NCBI GenBank assembly: GCA_964019055.1
Contig: OZ025211.1
Coordinates: forward strand, 3,704,835 to 3,768,834
DNA length: 64,000 bases
Source: Anthopleura xanthogrammica
Taxonomy: Eukaryota; Cnidaria; Anthozoa; Actiniaria; Actiniidae
Reading direction: 5' to 3'
Numbering within the stretch: position 1 is the first letter of the stretch; each line of letters begins with the position of its first letter. Below are positions 35,501 through 47,300 of the stretch, piece by piece. The notes beneath the pieces were generated by a model. That model did not search any database. It was not told where the DNA came from and saw only the letters and a program-made list of their open reading frames with translations. The position numbers and the translations under genes are program-made.

Positions 35501-38500
35501 AAATTCTATTACAGCAAAACGCGAGACAGACCGCGTCCTGAGGGTCGTCACGCAACGCTTCACTCCCTAACGCGCGTTGCGCTGCGACCTTCAGCTTCTT
35601 GCTCCCCTGGGTTACTCATATCAATGAAGTTGACCCAGATCAAAACTGCTTCAGGTTTAAGGTAATTCTCCATGAAACAGTTTTGTTTTGTTAATCTATT
35701 TATAGGGAGTTCTGAGGCACTCCATAAACTGGCCACTTTATATTTTCACCGACAAAAGTTCAAAGCAGCGATTAAGGTGAATCTTAATTCAAAAAATCTG
35801 CAATTCAGTTGTACACCCTGTATTTAGGGAGTACACCCTGTATTTGGGGAGCACACTCTGTATTTAGGGAGTACATCCTGTATTTGGGGAGCACACTGTA
35901 TTTAGGGAGTACATCCTGTATTTGGGGAGAACACCCTGTATTTGGGGAGAACACCCTGTTTTTTATGAAGCACACCCTGTATTTAGAGAGCACACCCTGT
36001 ATTTGGGGAGAACACCTCATATTTAGGGGCGTGTCTTTTGTACACAGTATAATTAACAGAAAAATAAAAAATAAAAAATTGCTTGTTAAAATGTAATACT
36101 TAAGGTGACTGACTACTTTAGCAAGGAATAATTACAAAATGTTCTTAGAAAGATATTTAACACAGAATTTAACGCTGATTCCAAAAATGGGGTGTCCCGA
36201 GCTCGTTTTCGAGATAATAAATTTTGAATATGATCCTCTTGACAAGATTTCGAAAGAAAAATGGCGGAAATCAAGCTTTGCACACAAAAATTCACAACTC
36301 AAAAATTAAAGAATTCCTGGAAGCAATTTTTTCAGGACGTCTACTTTCAACATTATTTTTGAAGACTAACTAAAAAAAATTGAAGAAAGTTTTAAAAATA
36401 AGCTAAAAATTTAGCTTCTTGTTAGCTCAATCAACCGAAAAGCGTACTCAAACTACAACAACAAAAACACATGAAACGCTTTTTTTATAAGTTCTAATAA
36501 TTACGTTTTTCTCAAACTTTCTCATAAGATTGATCTTTACCTTTTGTATTAGGAAATTCAAAGAAAAATATAGAGTCCCGTGCAAAATTCGGGGTTTTTG
36601 CACTGTTGAAGTTCAAAACGTGTATGGTTTCTCAATAAAATTTTGAAGGTTGTTATGCGGTTTCGAGCAATTTTTGTGCGCGCGCACATCGTGGGCTCAA
36701 ATTGAACGTTCAAAAGTAGTCAGTCACCTTAAATAGAGACAAAAGAAAACAATGAAATTAGGGTCTACTAAAGTGTATTAGTCTGATATCTATTTCACGG
36801 GTTTAGTGACTTCACTTTAAAGAGACACCTGTAGACACACTGTATTTATCGTTCTATATCAGACTATGGAGGAAGCTGTGACTCGAGACCCTTGGTTTGT
36901 AATCGCAAGAGTTGACTTGGCCAAATACTACTTAAAACTAAGAAGAACCGAAAAAGCAGAGAGTATTCTAGAGGAAGCATTGAAAATCCATCCTGATAGT
37001 GTTGATGGTAACTGGCAGTATGCGTCCTTGATCAATGCGAAGGTATAATTATGCCGGCTCTCTTGGCTATCAGAAGGAGAGGATAGGAGAGGATAGGAGA
37101 GAATAGGAGAGGATAGGAGAGAATAGGAGAGGACAGGAGAGGACAGGACAGGACAGGAGAGGACAGGACAGGACAGGACAGGACAGGACAGGAGAGGACA
37201 GGACAGGACAGGACAGGACAGGACAGGACAGGACAGGACAGGACAGGACAGGACAGGACAGGACAGGACAGGACAGGACAGGAGAGGACAGGACAGGACA
37301 GGACAGGACAGGACAGGACAGGACAGGACAGGACAGGACAGGACAGGACAGGACAGGACAGGAAATGCGAGGAGAGGAGAGGAAACCTACGGTATCTATG
37401 GTATTTCAAACAATGCTGTAATATCAATAATCATATCCATTTTGAAATGATTAGCAAATCCTGCAATCTGATTGGCTACAAAGTGTGCGATTTAAGCATT
37501 AATCATATCCATTTTGAAATCATTAGCAAATCCTGCAATCTGATTGGCTACAAAGTGTGCGATTTAAGCATTAATTGCACTATTTTGAATCATTAATTGC
37601 ATCATTTTGTCAAACAATCACTTTTGAAGCTACATATAACTGTTGAGTATTTTAATATATTAAGTTTCAAAATGGAAATGATTAATAGGTAATAGAACTG
37701 AGTGTCTTGCAATTTTGGGCAGAAATCACACTCGTGATTAACAAATTGCACTCCCGCTGCGCGGTCGTGCAATTTTGTAATCACTCTTGCGATTTCAGCC
37801 CAAATTGCACTCAACTCAGTTCTATTACCATTATTAATCATATCCATTTTGAAATCATTAGCAAATCCTGCAATCTGATTGGCTACAAAGTGTGCGATTT
37901 AAGCATTAATTGCACTATTTTGAATCATTAATTGCATCATTTTGTAAACAAATCACTTTTGAAGCTACATATAACTGTTGAGTATTTTAATATATTAATT
38001 TTCAAAATGGAAATGATTAATAGGTAATAGAACTGAGTGTCTTGCAATTTTGGGCAGAAATCACACTCGTGATTAACAAATTGCACTCCCGCTGCGCGGT
38101 CGTGCAATTTTGTAATCACTCTTGCGATTTCAGCCCAAATTGCACTCCACTCAGTTCTATTACCATTATTACTCTTCGTTGCAGCCTCATAAGAGTGGAC
38201 ACGTGACTCACTCTCCCCTATTATGAAGGCCCTAAAGCGACTGCGAGGATTTTAATACCAATGACCTTTGTTTAATCTCTATACAGGGAGAATACCATAA
38301 AGCAGCGAAATTATATCGCAAGGTAAAAATGGGTGAATTTGAATGAGTGATGTAGTTAGACGAGAAGATTGAAAACAGAGCAGATTTTGCATGATTGCAC
38401 GGGTAACGAGTTACATCAAGCGCTTTCATTGGTTGAGCTGCAATCTCGCGATCTGATTGGCTCAGCAAATATCAAACCGTGACGTACTCATCCATATTGT

Positions 38501-38723
38501 GATTGGATAAGACGCAAATTTTGTGTATTCTGATTGGTTCGAATCTAAGTAGAAAATATAATTTTCTTTTCAGCTGATAACTTTGTCGCCGAACAAAACA
38601 TTTCTCTACTTCCAACTAGCAAGTATTTTGGAAAACATTGGAGACGTAGAAGGTGCTAGAGAGGCCCGTCAACAAGGACAGGATTTGGACGAACGAAGAC
38701 AACAAATGAAGAAGACCAAATAG
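32579..38723 (+). CDS. JMJD8-like: JMJD8-like JmjC protein fused to TPR repeats
   Basis: Exons 32579-33180, 33762-33840, 34037-34175, 34688-34800, 34959-35061, 35303-35407, 35706-35776, 36863-37042, 38287-38322, 38574-38723 give 525 residues in one open frame. A basic N-terminus precedes a hydrophobic segment near residues 57-73 (AVFFSSLAAVLGFLL), likely a signal anchor. The JmjC core follows: DDDSSIFFLGG at 228, FHKH at 245-248, VVYGRKRWFLYP at 255-266, and YYHGTINIGD around His317. These blocks match JMJD8, an ER-lumen JmjC protein. The first metal-binding pair is HxH, as I recall in JMJD8, not the usual HxD. Residues ~382-515 form TPR-type helices (FKAAIK, AESILEEALKIHPDS, GEYHKAAKLYRKL), which human JMJD8 lacks. 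ATG 32579 was chosen; ATG 32636 is a possible later start. Confidence 0.87.
34989..35246 (+). repeat. Tandem duplication of the end of JMJD8-like exon 5
   Basis: The stretch from CATAGGAGATACTGTAGC through the exon 5 donor to GATAGAGTAA (34989-35093) is repeated almost exactly at 35094-35201. A third, decayed partial copy lies at 35202-35246. The second copy keeps the donor but has no acceptor before it, so it is probably not an exon. Confidence 0.85.
35812..36020. repeat. Minisatellite, ~20-22 bp unit
   Basis: About ten copies of a unit like ACACCCTGTATTTGGGGAG, in TTAGGG/TTGGGG variants, in intron 7 of the JMJD8-like gene. Peptides read from it in either direction are simple repeats and not genes. 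Confidence 0.9.
36100..36732. mobile_element. Non-autonomous DNA transposon with TTAA ends
   Basis: Both ends read TTAAGGTGACTGACTACTTT in inverted orientation (36100-36119 and 36713-36732). TTAA at both borders fits the target site of piggyBac-like elements, but TTAA may also be part of the terminal repeat. The interior of about 590 bp is non-coding. It lies in an intron of the JMJD8-like gene. Confidence 0.7.
37075..37383. repeat. Minisatellite of AGGAC/AGGAT/AGGAG pentamers
   Basis: About 300 bases of pentamer repeat begin some 30 bases after the exon 8 donor of the JMJD8-like gene. The core is AGGAC with AGGAG and AGGAT variants at the edges. The 131-residue frame on the other strand is only repeat peptide. 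Confidence 0.95.
37430..38172. repeat. Tandem ~340 bp repeat with internal palindrome
   Basis: Two units (about 37499-37838 and 37839-38172) share TCATATCCATTTTGAAATCA, GCAAATCCTGCAATCTGATT and a ~146 bp palindrome running from GGTAATAGAACTGAGTG to CACTCAACTCAGTTCTATTACC-like ends. A partial unit is at 37430-37498. It lies in intron 8 of the JMJD8-like gene and is probably a nested or duplicated fold-back element. Confidence 0.85.
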
Positions 38724-40034
38724 ATTTTTGAAGTTAGAAGTGAGCAAATCACACTTTATGTCAATGACACTAAACCCCTAAGCAGGCAGACATTTTTCGA
38801 TTTCCTTTCGACCGATTCTCCTTCAGTCCAACTATGCGACGTCTCTATCTGTCTGTCTGTCTGTCGTCCTAGTGTACATCTAAGTTACCTGTTTTTCTCA
38901 CTCTTGCCCTTAGTCTGTACTTCTTTCTTTCTGTCTGTCTGTTTGTCATAGTGTCAATCTGTCTGTATGTCTCTCCCCCTGTCCAACCTTTAGTGCTGGA
39001 GGAGAGGGGGATGGGGGTCAAGAAAATTCCTGTTTAGGCTTAAAACGTTCGCGCACTCAAGAATGATCAAATAACGAACATTCTGGACATTTCAACACTA
39101 TTGGCAGTACGTGATATCGGTCTTGTAGCCTATTTGTAAGCTCGAAATCAGATAAATTTTTTTTATTGGATATAAGGAATAGTCAGTGGCCTTTCTTCTT
39201 TGACCAAATAAGATTTGGCCAACGAACAAAGTTTGCCCCTATATATCCAGTGATTAGAGATCCTAGATTTTTAAGAAAACGTAAAGACCTAATATGGGCT
39301 GTCTATAAAATAGTTATTGAAGCTAATAAACAAGATTTATAAATAAATTAGTTATGAAATAAAAACGATGGAATATATATAATAAATATGATACTACACT
39401 CGTCTAAGCCTCTTGGTTTTACGCAAACCTGTTAAGACACTACTGCTCGTCAGTATAAGACGGTAGGATCGAAGATGCATGACTAGAAATTTAATGTCTG
39501 GAAGTAAAGACGATTTGTTGATAGGTATGGCCATGACGAATAAAAACACTACCCGTATCTTATTATCAAACATCAAGAGGTGTTAGAGGACCTGATGTGC
39601 GCTTTGTTTGACTGTTTAATGAGTACTCATGTGATTTGAAATGAAATTTGTGGGGGAGGGGAGGAGAGGGACGTTGTACTTGGACCTCTACCAACCGTTG
39701 CTAAGAGGTAAAGAGAAGCTTTAGAAATCATTGCCAAGGATTATGAAGACTTCATGAGTGAAATCAAACCCGACTGTAAAAAAACAACAAATAATTTGCT
39801 CAACAATCCAACCACCTACTTTAAATACGCTAAAACGTCCGTGATTGGCTACTTGGAAATGACACTTGATTAAGTTTACTAACCACCGGTGGCAGTTGCT
39901 ATGGAGACGAGTGAATAATTTATTAGTCTCGGTTTGCAAACTGAAGCGTAGCAGGCGTAGCCTTTCACTTGTAAACAAACCTTCGAGCTACTCACTCAAA
40001 CTTCTTTTAAAGGTGGTACTTCTTTTCTGGTAAA
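38724..40034. other. Intergenic
   Basis: The spacer contains the JMJD8-like 3' UTR (AATAAA motifs near 39340-39360), a CTGT-rich microsatellite (38850-38945) and the upstream region of the small CaaX gene. No further gene is supported. Confidence 0.5.
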
Positions 40035-40337
40035 ATGGCTGATGATGAAAATAAGCCCGCTGAAGGCGAAGAAGAAAAGAAGGAAGAAGCTCCCGCTGAA
40101 GGAGAGCCTGCAGCCGAGGGAGAGGCAGATAAACCTGCAGAGGAAGGTGAAAAAACCGAGGGAGAAGGTGAAAAGACCGAAGAAGGAGAGAAAAAAGATG
40201 ACAAGCCCGAGGGAGATGGAGAAAAGAAAGAGGAAAAGGAAAACGAAGAAGAGAAAAAGGACAAGCCAAAGGCAGCAGAAAGCCAGCCGGAGAAAAAAGA
40301 AGCCGAAGAAGAAGGTTGTTGTTGTGTTCTCCTTTAA
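40035..40337 (+). CDS. Small acidic Lys/Glu-rich protein with C-terminal CaaX box
   Basis: This 100-residue single-exon frame starts at an AAAATGG context. Nearly the whole chain is Glu, Lys, Pro, Ala and Asp (AEGEEEKKEE, EKTEGEGEKTEEGEKKDDK), so it should be disordered. It then ends abruptly in GCCCVLL. The last four residues fit a CaaX box; Leu at the end favours geranylgeranylation, and the two cysteines before it could be palmitoylated. This predicts a membrane-tethered disordered protein, similar in style to BASP1/GAP43 or paralemmin, but I see no homology. The contrast between low-complexity body and precise tail argues that it is a real gene. It could also be the last exon of a longer transcript. 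Confidence 0.65.
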   Translation: MADDENKPAEGEEEKKEEAPAEGEPAAEGEADKPAEEGEKTEGEGEKTEEGEKKDDKPEGDGEKKEEKENEEEKKDKPKAAESQPEKKEAEEEGCCCVLL

Positions 40338-43300
40338 CTAACATTTGGATCATAGGGTTTTTAATGGACATTTTTAGACATCATTCAGGGAGCATCATCC
40401 AGAAGCATCTCACAGACGGGAATATCTGAATTCACCTTAAACGGACTGGAAAATCATGTGTTTTGTGCTAAGAATAACGTTGACTGTTATTTTCATGGAC
40501 AAAATTGGAGCCATTCCAGTCGAACAACAGGCTCTTCAAACAGCACTTGCTACAAGTGCTCAACCGTCTGATAGTTTTAGTGGACAGCAGTAGCTAGTTA
40601 CTAGTTTATATAAGTTAAATTTCGAGTTCCAGGACTTGGTAAGCCAGTAATATTGGACGACAATTTTTGGAACTCGGAATTTAACCGCGCCCGTTGGATG
40701 TTTTTTTATTCTTTTTTTTCCTGGTGGTGTTAGCATAGTGTATCATAGCTTGTTTTTAGAATCCTAGTTGATATGCTTAGACAATACACAAAAACACACA
40801 GGTACGAGGGATCGCTTCGTTTTCATTGTGCAAACATTTTGACACCGTTTTCTGGACAAATGCACTAGGACTATCAGTGTACACATGTTTAATGTTCAAC
40901 TTCTCATAACTAGGTTTTAGCCACTCATTTAATTTGCTATGATCAGAACAAAAGAACATATTGTACATGTTTGTTGATATCTTTCAATAAGAACAGCTTG
41001 GTAACTTAATTAAGCGTTAAGTAACAAAAACTCTGTAGATTTTATTCTGGAAATAGTGTAAAAAATGTGTAAAAAGTGTTTATACTCGTGGAATATAAAT
41101 AGTCTTGTAAATTTAGCCATTTTTTATAGAATTGATGTACAGTTTGATGGGATTTATTAATTAAATATTGATTAGCGTGAGTAGCTTTCAGTGTTTTTAT
41201 ATGTTACTAGGGGGTGTCTTCTAAGTACCTGTAGAATGTTCAGGGAAGTTATCAATATGACAAATTAACCATCCAACCCTCCCTTCCCTTACATTCTCTC
41301 AATTGCACCAGTTTGTGGCCCAAGCGATTTGTAATCTAGACGCGCAATGTATTGTTTGTCAGAGCGAAAGTTTCCGAGTATTATTTCTTGTCAAAACGAC
41401 ATATTTTTCACCAACGACGACTAAATATGCTATTACTAAAAGAAATTTTTGATTCTTTGTACAAATGAGTTTTATTTTCTTAATTTTTCGAGGAAAAGCT
41501 GTTGTAAATCGAGCCATAAACTTGCATTGAGCTACGAACAAAATGTTCGCTGATTGGCTAATTCTTTTGGATTGAGAGCAGCGAAATCCCCTGGGTGCGA
41601 TTGGTGCTGTTTAGTACGTATTTTTGTATTTCAATATAATAGTATGCTGACACGCAACACAAGATTCTATATATTTGAAGTTTAATTTTTACATGGAAAA
41701 TTACTAAAACTTTTTCTCAGCAAGAACGTTGGAATTTATGTCCTCAAAGCGATAGCTTGCGTGGAGAGATGAATGAATAAATGTGATGCCAAAGGATTAA
41801 GAGGATTTTTAATGAGTTTTAGAACAGATAAAAGAAAGAATTTTGGCGTTTGCCAAAATAAACAAAGAAGAAATTGGCAACTAAAAACCTAAAAAAAAAT
41901 GAAATTGTAGTTTTAAAAGCTGATTAAATATTGAAAAATAAAAACTGGGAAATTGTGGCATCAAAAATGAAAAAAATTGTCGTAACAATATTGTTTAAAA
42001 TTATGAACATAATCAATTTTATAGAGAAATTTGATGAAAAAAAACGCATCATATTGGGAAAAACTAAAAAAACTAAAAAATGATTGAATTGAATTGAATT
42101 TTGAAAATTAAATACTGGGGATTTCTAATATTTATAAAAAATGTAAACTGATGGGAACTATATTGTTCAAGCTACAATCCTGAATTCAATAGTTTAATTA
42201 ATTTGTCTAAGAAGTTCGAGAAAATAGCACCAGCAAATATAATCAGGATTTTGAATTAAGTGTGGTTGAATACTTTATAAACCTGCTGTTCTTGATGATT
42301 TAAAAAAAATCCTCGCTTCACTTCATCTATTTTAACTGGGAAATCCTTGACCATGCAATGGAGAATATTTTGATAGAAGCACAAAAACTCCTTCTCACAA
42401 AATTTTCTGTGGAGCGAATTTTAAAACTAATAAGAAACTATGAACAGAAGTGTAAACTTCAATTTTGTGTTTGAATGATGCCACAGCTCAGCTAGAATAT
42501 TCTTCCAGATCAAAGCATAGGCCAAAATAGTAATTTCTTGATTAATATTGATGAAATTCAATAGCTATACAAGTTCCAAGATTTGGCTATTTTTGAACTA
42601 TGGATATTAAAATTTCATGTTACTTCAAGTGCAATGCTAATTATTAGTAATAAGAAGATTGTATATTTCAGCCATCGCATCCTCTACATTTCTATGTTGG
42701 ATTTAGAACCGTTCCATATCAAACAAACTGTGTAGTCTGCTATTCTATATTCAGTTTATTCAAACAAAACAAAAAACCCAAAGAATAAGCCCCCTGGGTT
42801 TTTATCCGAAGCGAGGCGGTTTGTTTTGACATTTTTAGCAGGTTGTGAGCTGAGCTGGATAATGCTGCAGAACTGCAACAAATGGAACCTGCTAGGGTTG
42901 GTGCTTGCAATGAATTGTGAATAGAAAGCTGGAAATATCGAATACTACTGGCAGAAATGACCTGTCAGTCATTGTCAACTGACCAATCAGATTCGAGCCC
43001 TGAAAAATGTGATGAAACTACATGGGACTAACAAGAAGTAAATCAGATTTTTTTTTACCTTTTCATGAAGAATATACAAAGTTGTTTTACATTCAAATTA
43101 GTTTAGTAAAGGCTCAAGTTGTTGTCACAGAAGGATTTTAGAGGTCTGTTTTGGCATCTTTGGCATCAAAAATTTCTGAGCCAGGGGATTTGTCGGCAGA
43201 AAGTGCCTTCTGCGTGTCAGCGACGTTACGGCTAGTTTTTGTTTTAGCAAAGGGTTAATCACATATGGTCTATAGGCTCCGGCCGAGCTTCCTGATCAGT

Positions 43301-44317
43301 CAGTAATGTCCTCCCGGGATAGCGGTGTTGGGGTCGAAATCTCCGGCGTAGCCGTAAGTCCATACGAAGCTTTAGCACTCGATGTCTGGAAGTATGGTCC
43401 TGGTTATTTTTAATCAATGAATTAAAATATTCCTCAAAAACAGTCTTTCTTGTAGGTGAACGTTTTAACATGTCGATCTGCCAGAGTTGACCTTCAGAAC
43501 AAATTCAAGGTCAACCAATCAGAATTGAGGATTTGACATCGTATTTTGATTAGCATTTCCCATTATTCTGCCAAGAGAATTCATGAAATACGAGTTCTTC
43601 CTTCTTTAAATTAATCGTAAACGCTAGTCGAACTCATGGCGGAATCTTATTTCAATCAACAAGAAAAGTCTACATTGTATACTTTGAAAATGCTCGAAAA
43701 AATGCTAACCAAAAATAGTGACCCATAATCCCTTTCGGGGAAGGCGATCAACTCAGCTGGTGGGAAAGGACAAGAAAAATCCTATTATTGCGCATGTCAG
43801 AAAAACTTAAAGGTAGCACCTCCAGGTTGAGGTATGAATCAGAAGTTGAGGTTTGTTAGTGTGGGATCCTTTTCCATGTGACGATCGAATAACAGTGCCA
43901 TAATTCTCGGTTATATAACAATATTTGACTGTAGAGTAAACTGTAATAACAGGTACTAGCTTATAGATAAGAAAGGAGAGAGAAGACCAAAGTAATGTAA
44001 CTTTAATACAACAGAAGTCATGTTTGTACTTAAGACAAGTCAACATGTAAGGAAAATGAAATATATAACCATCAAAGAAATCTCATTTTTTGGTATACAA
44101 AGAGGAGGATACAGATAATAAAGTACGCCCAAAAATAATGTCGGATCGTTCAAAAATGCACTCGCTATAAATTCATATGCGCTAAGATTCCAAAACCTGT
44201 GCAAAGAAGAAAAATTACATCCGACTTCAACGATCATAACATAAGAAACAGTGGTCGTATGTATTCCATAACTTTGAAGTGTCATCTACAAAGAATTACC
44301 AAGCGACTTACAAAGGC
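40338..44317. other. AT-rich intergenic region
   Basis: About 4 kb with no supported exon. The first part is probably the 3' UTR of the CaaX gene (TTCAATAAG near 40985). The rest is AT-rich without clear repeats. The 3' UTR of the RECK-like gene lies at the right end. Confidence 0.5.
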
Positions 44318-47300
44318 TTAGCTGTTAGAAGAATAGTGCTCAATAAACCAGTATAGACTGTTAAATAGCCCAACACTGAACACCATTCCTAGGGATGGAG
44401 CCACACCAGAACCTGTACTGTTGGAATCGTGGTGTTCATGATGTTCATCCCGTCTTATCCTGACAAGATCAAGATTGACATTTCTCTTCACCTGTGTTGG
44501 TACATTGACAAGGTTTTCCCCCGCTTCGACTGCTACAGCAGCGGCAAGCATCGCTTCTATCGGGTCCGAAGAGTTTGAGTGGGAGTTGATATAAACCATG
44601 GTATCTTGAACTGCTTTCTGGCAGAATGAAATGTAGCCTGGCTGCCTTGGAGTGAAGAGAACTGACAGGTCGTTCCTTTCAGTGTAATCGATTGTCGTGC
44701 GGCATTTGCGCAGGTGTTGTGGGTCTTGAATGCGTCGAATAAATGCCTGGATAGTTTCCAGACTAGCAAAGTCCATGGATGGTTTGAGGAGGGGCAACTC
44801 CAAAAGATCGCTTGCAATGGCTCTGTCTATTCGTATGCCTACTGCAGCGCCTAAGTAAGGAGAAGTTTAAAGGGAAATTATGAAGTTTTATTGTGTCGAA
44901 AAGGACAGTTTTAATAGGCATAGGTACTTAGGGATGTGATAAATACCATATCGGACACCTCCTTATAAATACTTAATCTGAACCACATTTGCGCACATAA
45001 AGTTTCAAGGGAAATTATGAAGTTGCATTATGTCGAAAAGGACAGTAATAAAAGACATAGGTACTTAGGGATGTGATAAATACCATACCGGACACCTCCT
45101 TATAAATACTTAATTTGAACCACATTTGCGCACATAAAGTTTCAAGGGAAATTATGAAGTTTCATTGTGTCGGAAAGGACAGTTTTGATAGGCATAGGTG
45201 CTTAGGGATGTGATGAATACCATACCGGACACTTCCTTATATATACTCAATCTGAACCACATTTGCGCACATAAAACAAAGCAAGCCTTTTGAATCCAAT
45301 AATTTTATAATCATATGCTACTTACCGCATACTGGACAGCAACTTCCTTCTGGGATAACGGTGCTCGTACAGGTAGGATGCAGACACCGTTTATTTTCAT
45401 ACACTTTACGGCATTTTCTATTAACGTACAGAAAGCTCTCATCCTCCATATTGATCACTTCTGGCTTGGCTACATTGATCTCGCAGGTTCCTGGGTAATC
45501 AACGTGACGGCTAAGCATATTTGCGTGACAATCGGATTGATAGAGAACACCATCTGTTCCACACACCTTTGAAGAGACGAATCATGTAAACGATGACAAA
45601 ACTGTTATCAACGACTTGCGAGCGTGCTTGAAGCTAAGCAGATTTGCGTGACAATCGGATTGATAGAGAATGCGAACCGGGCTACTCTGTAGAGTGATTT
45701 GAGTGATTTTGCTTAAGGACGCGAACCTCAAAGACGACGGCGTGAGCGCTTTTTTTTGTGCGCGCACCGTCCACAACGACACCACACCACACCGTCCTTC
45801 CTCCACAGGACGCGAAAAATCTGCAAATGGCGTCAATCATGTTCCAAATAACGCAAAAGAATTTTTGAAGAGTTTTGGAAGGCTTAGCAGATTTGCGTGA
45901 AGGCCAAATCGTTAGAAGATCAATTCTATCCCTGCCTCACATCTTTGAATGAAGACGTCAATAATACAGAGAACATGCGCGCGCAGCCGAATTGAACACC
46001 TTTGGCAAGAAAACCCTTTGAAAAAATTGTATGGATTGAAAATTCATGGTATGGTAATTCATTATTAGGAACATACCTGTGTATTACCAGTCATACATGA
46101 TGCTCTACACGGTCCTCTATAAGCAAAAGCCACTGACTTCTTAAAAAGATGACATTCTGATGGATATGTTTGATTATCTTCCCCACAAACCACCTCTAGT
46201 GGTAGTGTATCGTCAGAACACTCTGATTTTGTTGAAACTAAATCAAATCAAGAAAATTAATAGATAGTAACAGTGTCATTGAAGATATGCGCAAAAATCA
46301 AGCGCGCGCGTGTCTCTTTACTGAGGAATTAACACGCTGGAAGATCTAGAGCGTGAGAGACGTAAACTTGGTAATGCAAGTGTTTCTGTTATTTTGCAAG
46401 TACTTTGCAGGTCCAATAACTATATAGACAGTAAAACAAGCCCGCATATTTCTAATTCCTACACTTACCACACTTATACTGCTTGCATGCCAATGCGTGA
46501 CCATCACGTGTCTTGGTGCTCAAACATGGACCGCGGCGGAATGGAACACACGTCTCATCAGCTGCGCATTCAGCCTTTTCACAAGGATTCTAAGCAAACC
46601 AGAATATTGAAATGGAGTTTAAAACTGCGGTAATGCGGGAAGCAAAAATCGTGCAAGTTGTCGCGCAATATGCATTGTTGGTTCTTGGTTGCAGAGCGAA
46701 TGTTGCTCGTATTACTACTGTTTGTGCAATAAATTGGCATAATTTAGTGTCCTCACTGCTGCACAAAAAATAGAACCGGCTTCTACTTTCTGCAATAAGT
46801 TTTTGTAAAAAATCACGTGCATCATAGTCGTGCATCTCGTGATTAGAGCGCGCGCACGAGCCAATCATTCATTCGTTGAGACAAGTTGCACGAGAAATCG
46901 TAGCATGTAACAGTGTCTTACTGGTGTAAGGAGACCCACATCTTTGTGTCAGTATAGCACTTTCTACATCTTGCTAAAACAGAATGTTTCTTGATTGCAT
47001 CATGATTTTGCATGGGTCAGCTGATAGTTCATTCTAGAAGTTCACAACTCCTTTTTCCGCCAACTTTATCATAATAAAGCAGACGTAGAAGAAGTAAAAG
47101 CTTCAAGACAAGGCCAGCCCTCTGTTAAATCAATCTTTCTTCGCAGCAAGATATTATACGAGCGTCGAGATAACACGAAAGATAGTTAGCTCTGATGCCA
47201 TAATTATTATAGTCGTCTTTAGTTGGTACCTGTTTCTGTGAATTTTTTTCAATTGCCTTGTCCTCCTAAGTGACTTCGGAAAACGAATTTGGCTTTCCGA

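Noticed and set aside
35805..36096. Repetitive frames on both strands (TLYLGSTPCIWG and QIQGVLPKY types)
   Set aside because: They are translations of the 20-22 bp minisatellite in an intron.
37032..37427. 131-residue frame of VLSCP repeats
   Set aside because: It is a translation of the AGGAC minisatellite.
39988..40371. Antisense Ser/Phe/Leu-rich frames over the CaaX gene
   Set aside because: Low-complexity shadow of the Glu/Lys codons. Only the plus-strand frame has a meaningful tail.
46922..46973. Possible 52-base exon of the RECK-like gene (QDVESAILTQRCGSPYT)
   Set aside because: It has plausible splice sites, but using it breaks the frame of the next Cys-rich exon. Skipping it joins exons at 47739 and 46589 perfectly in phase 0.
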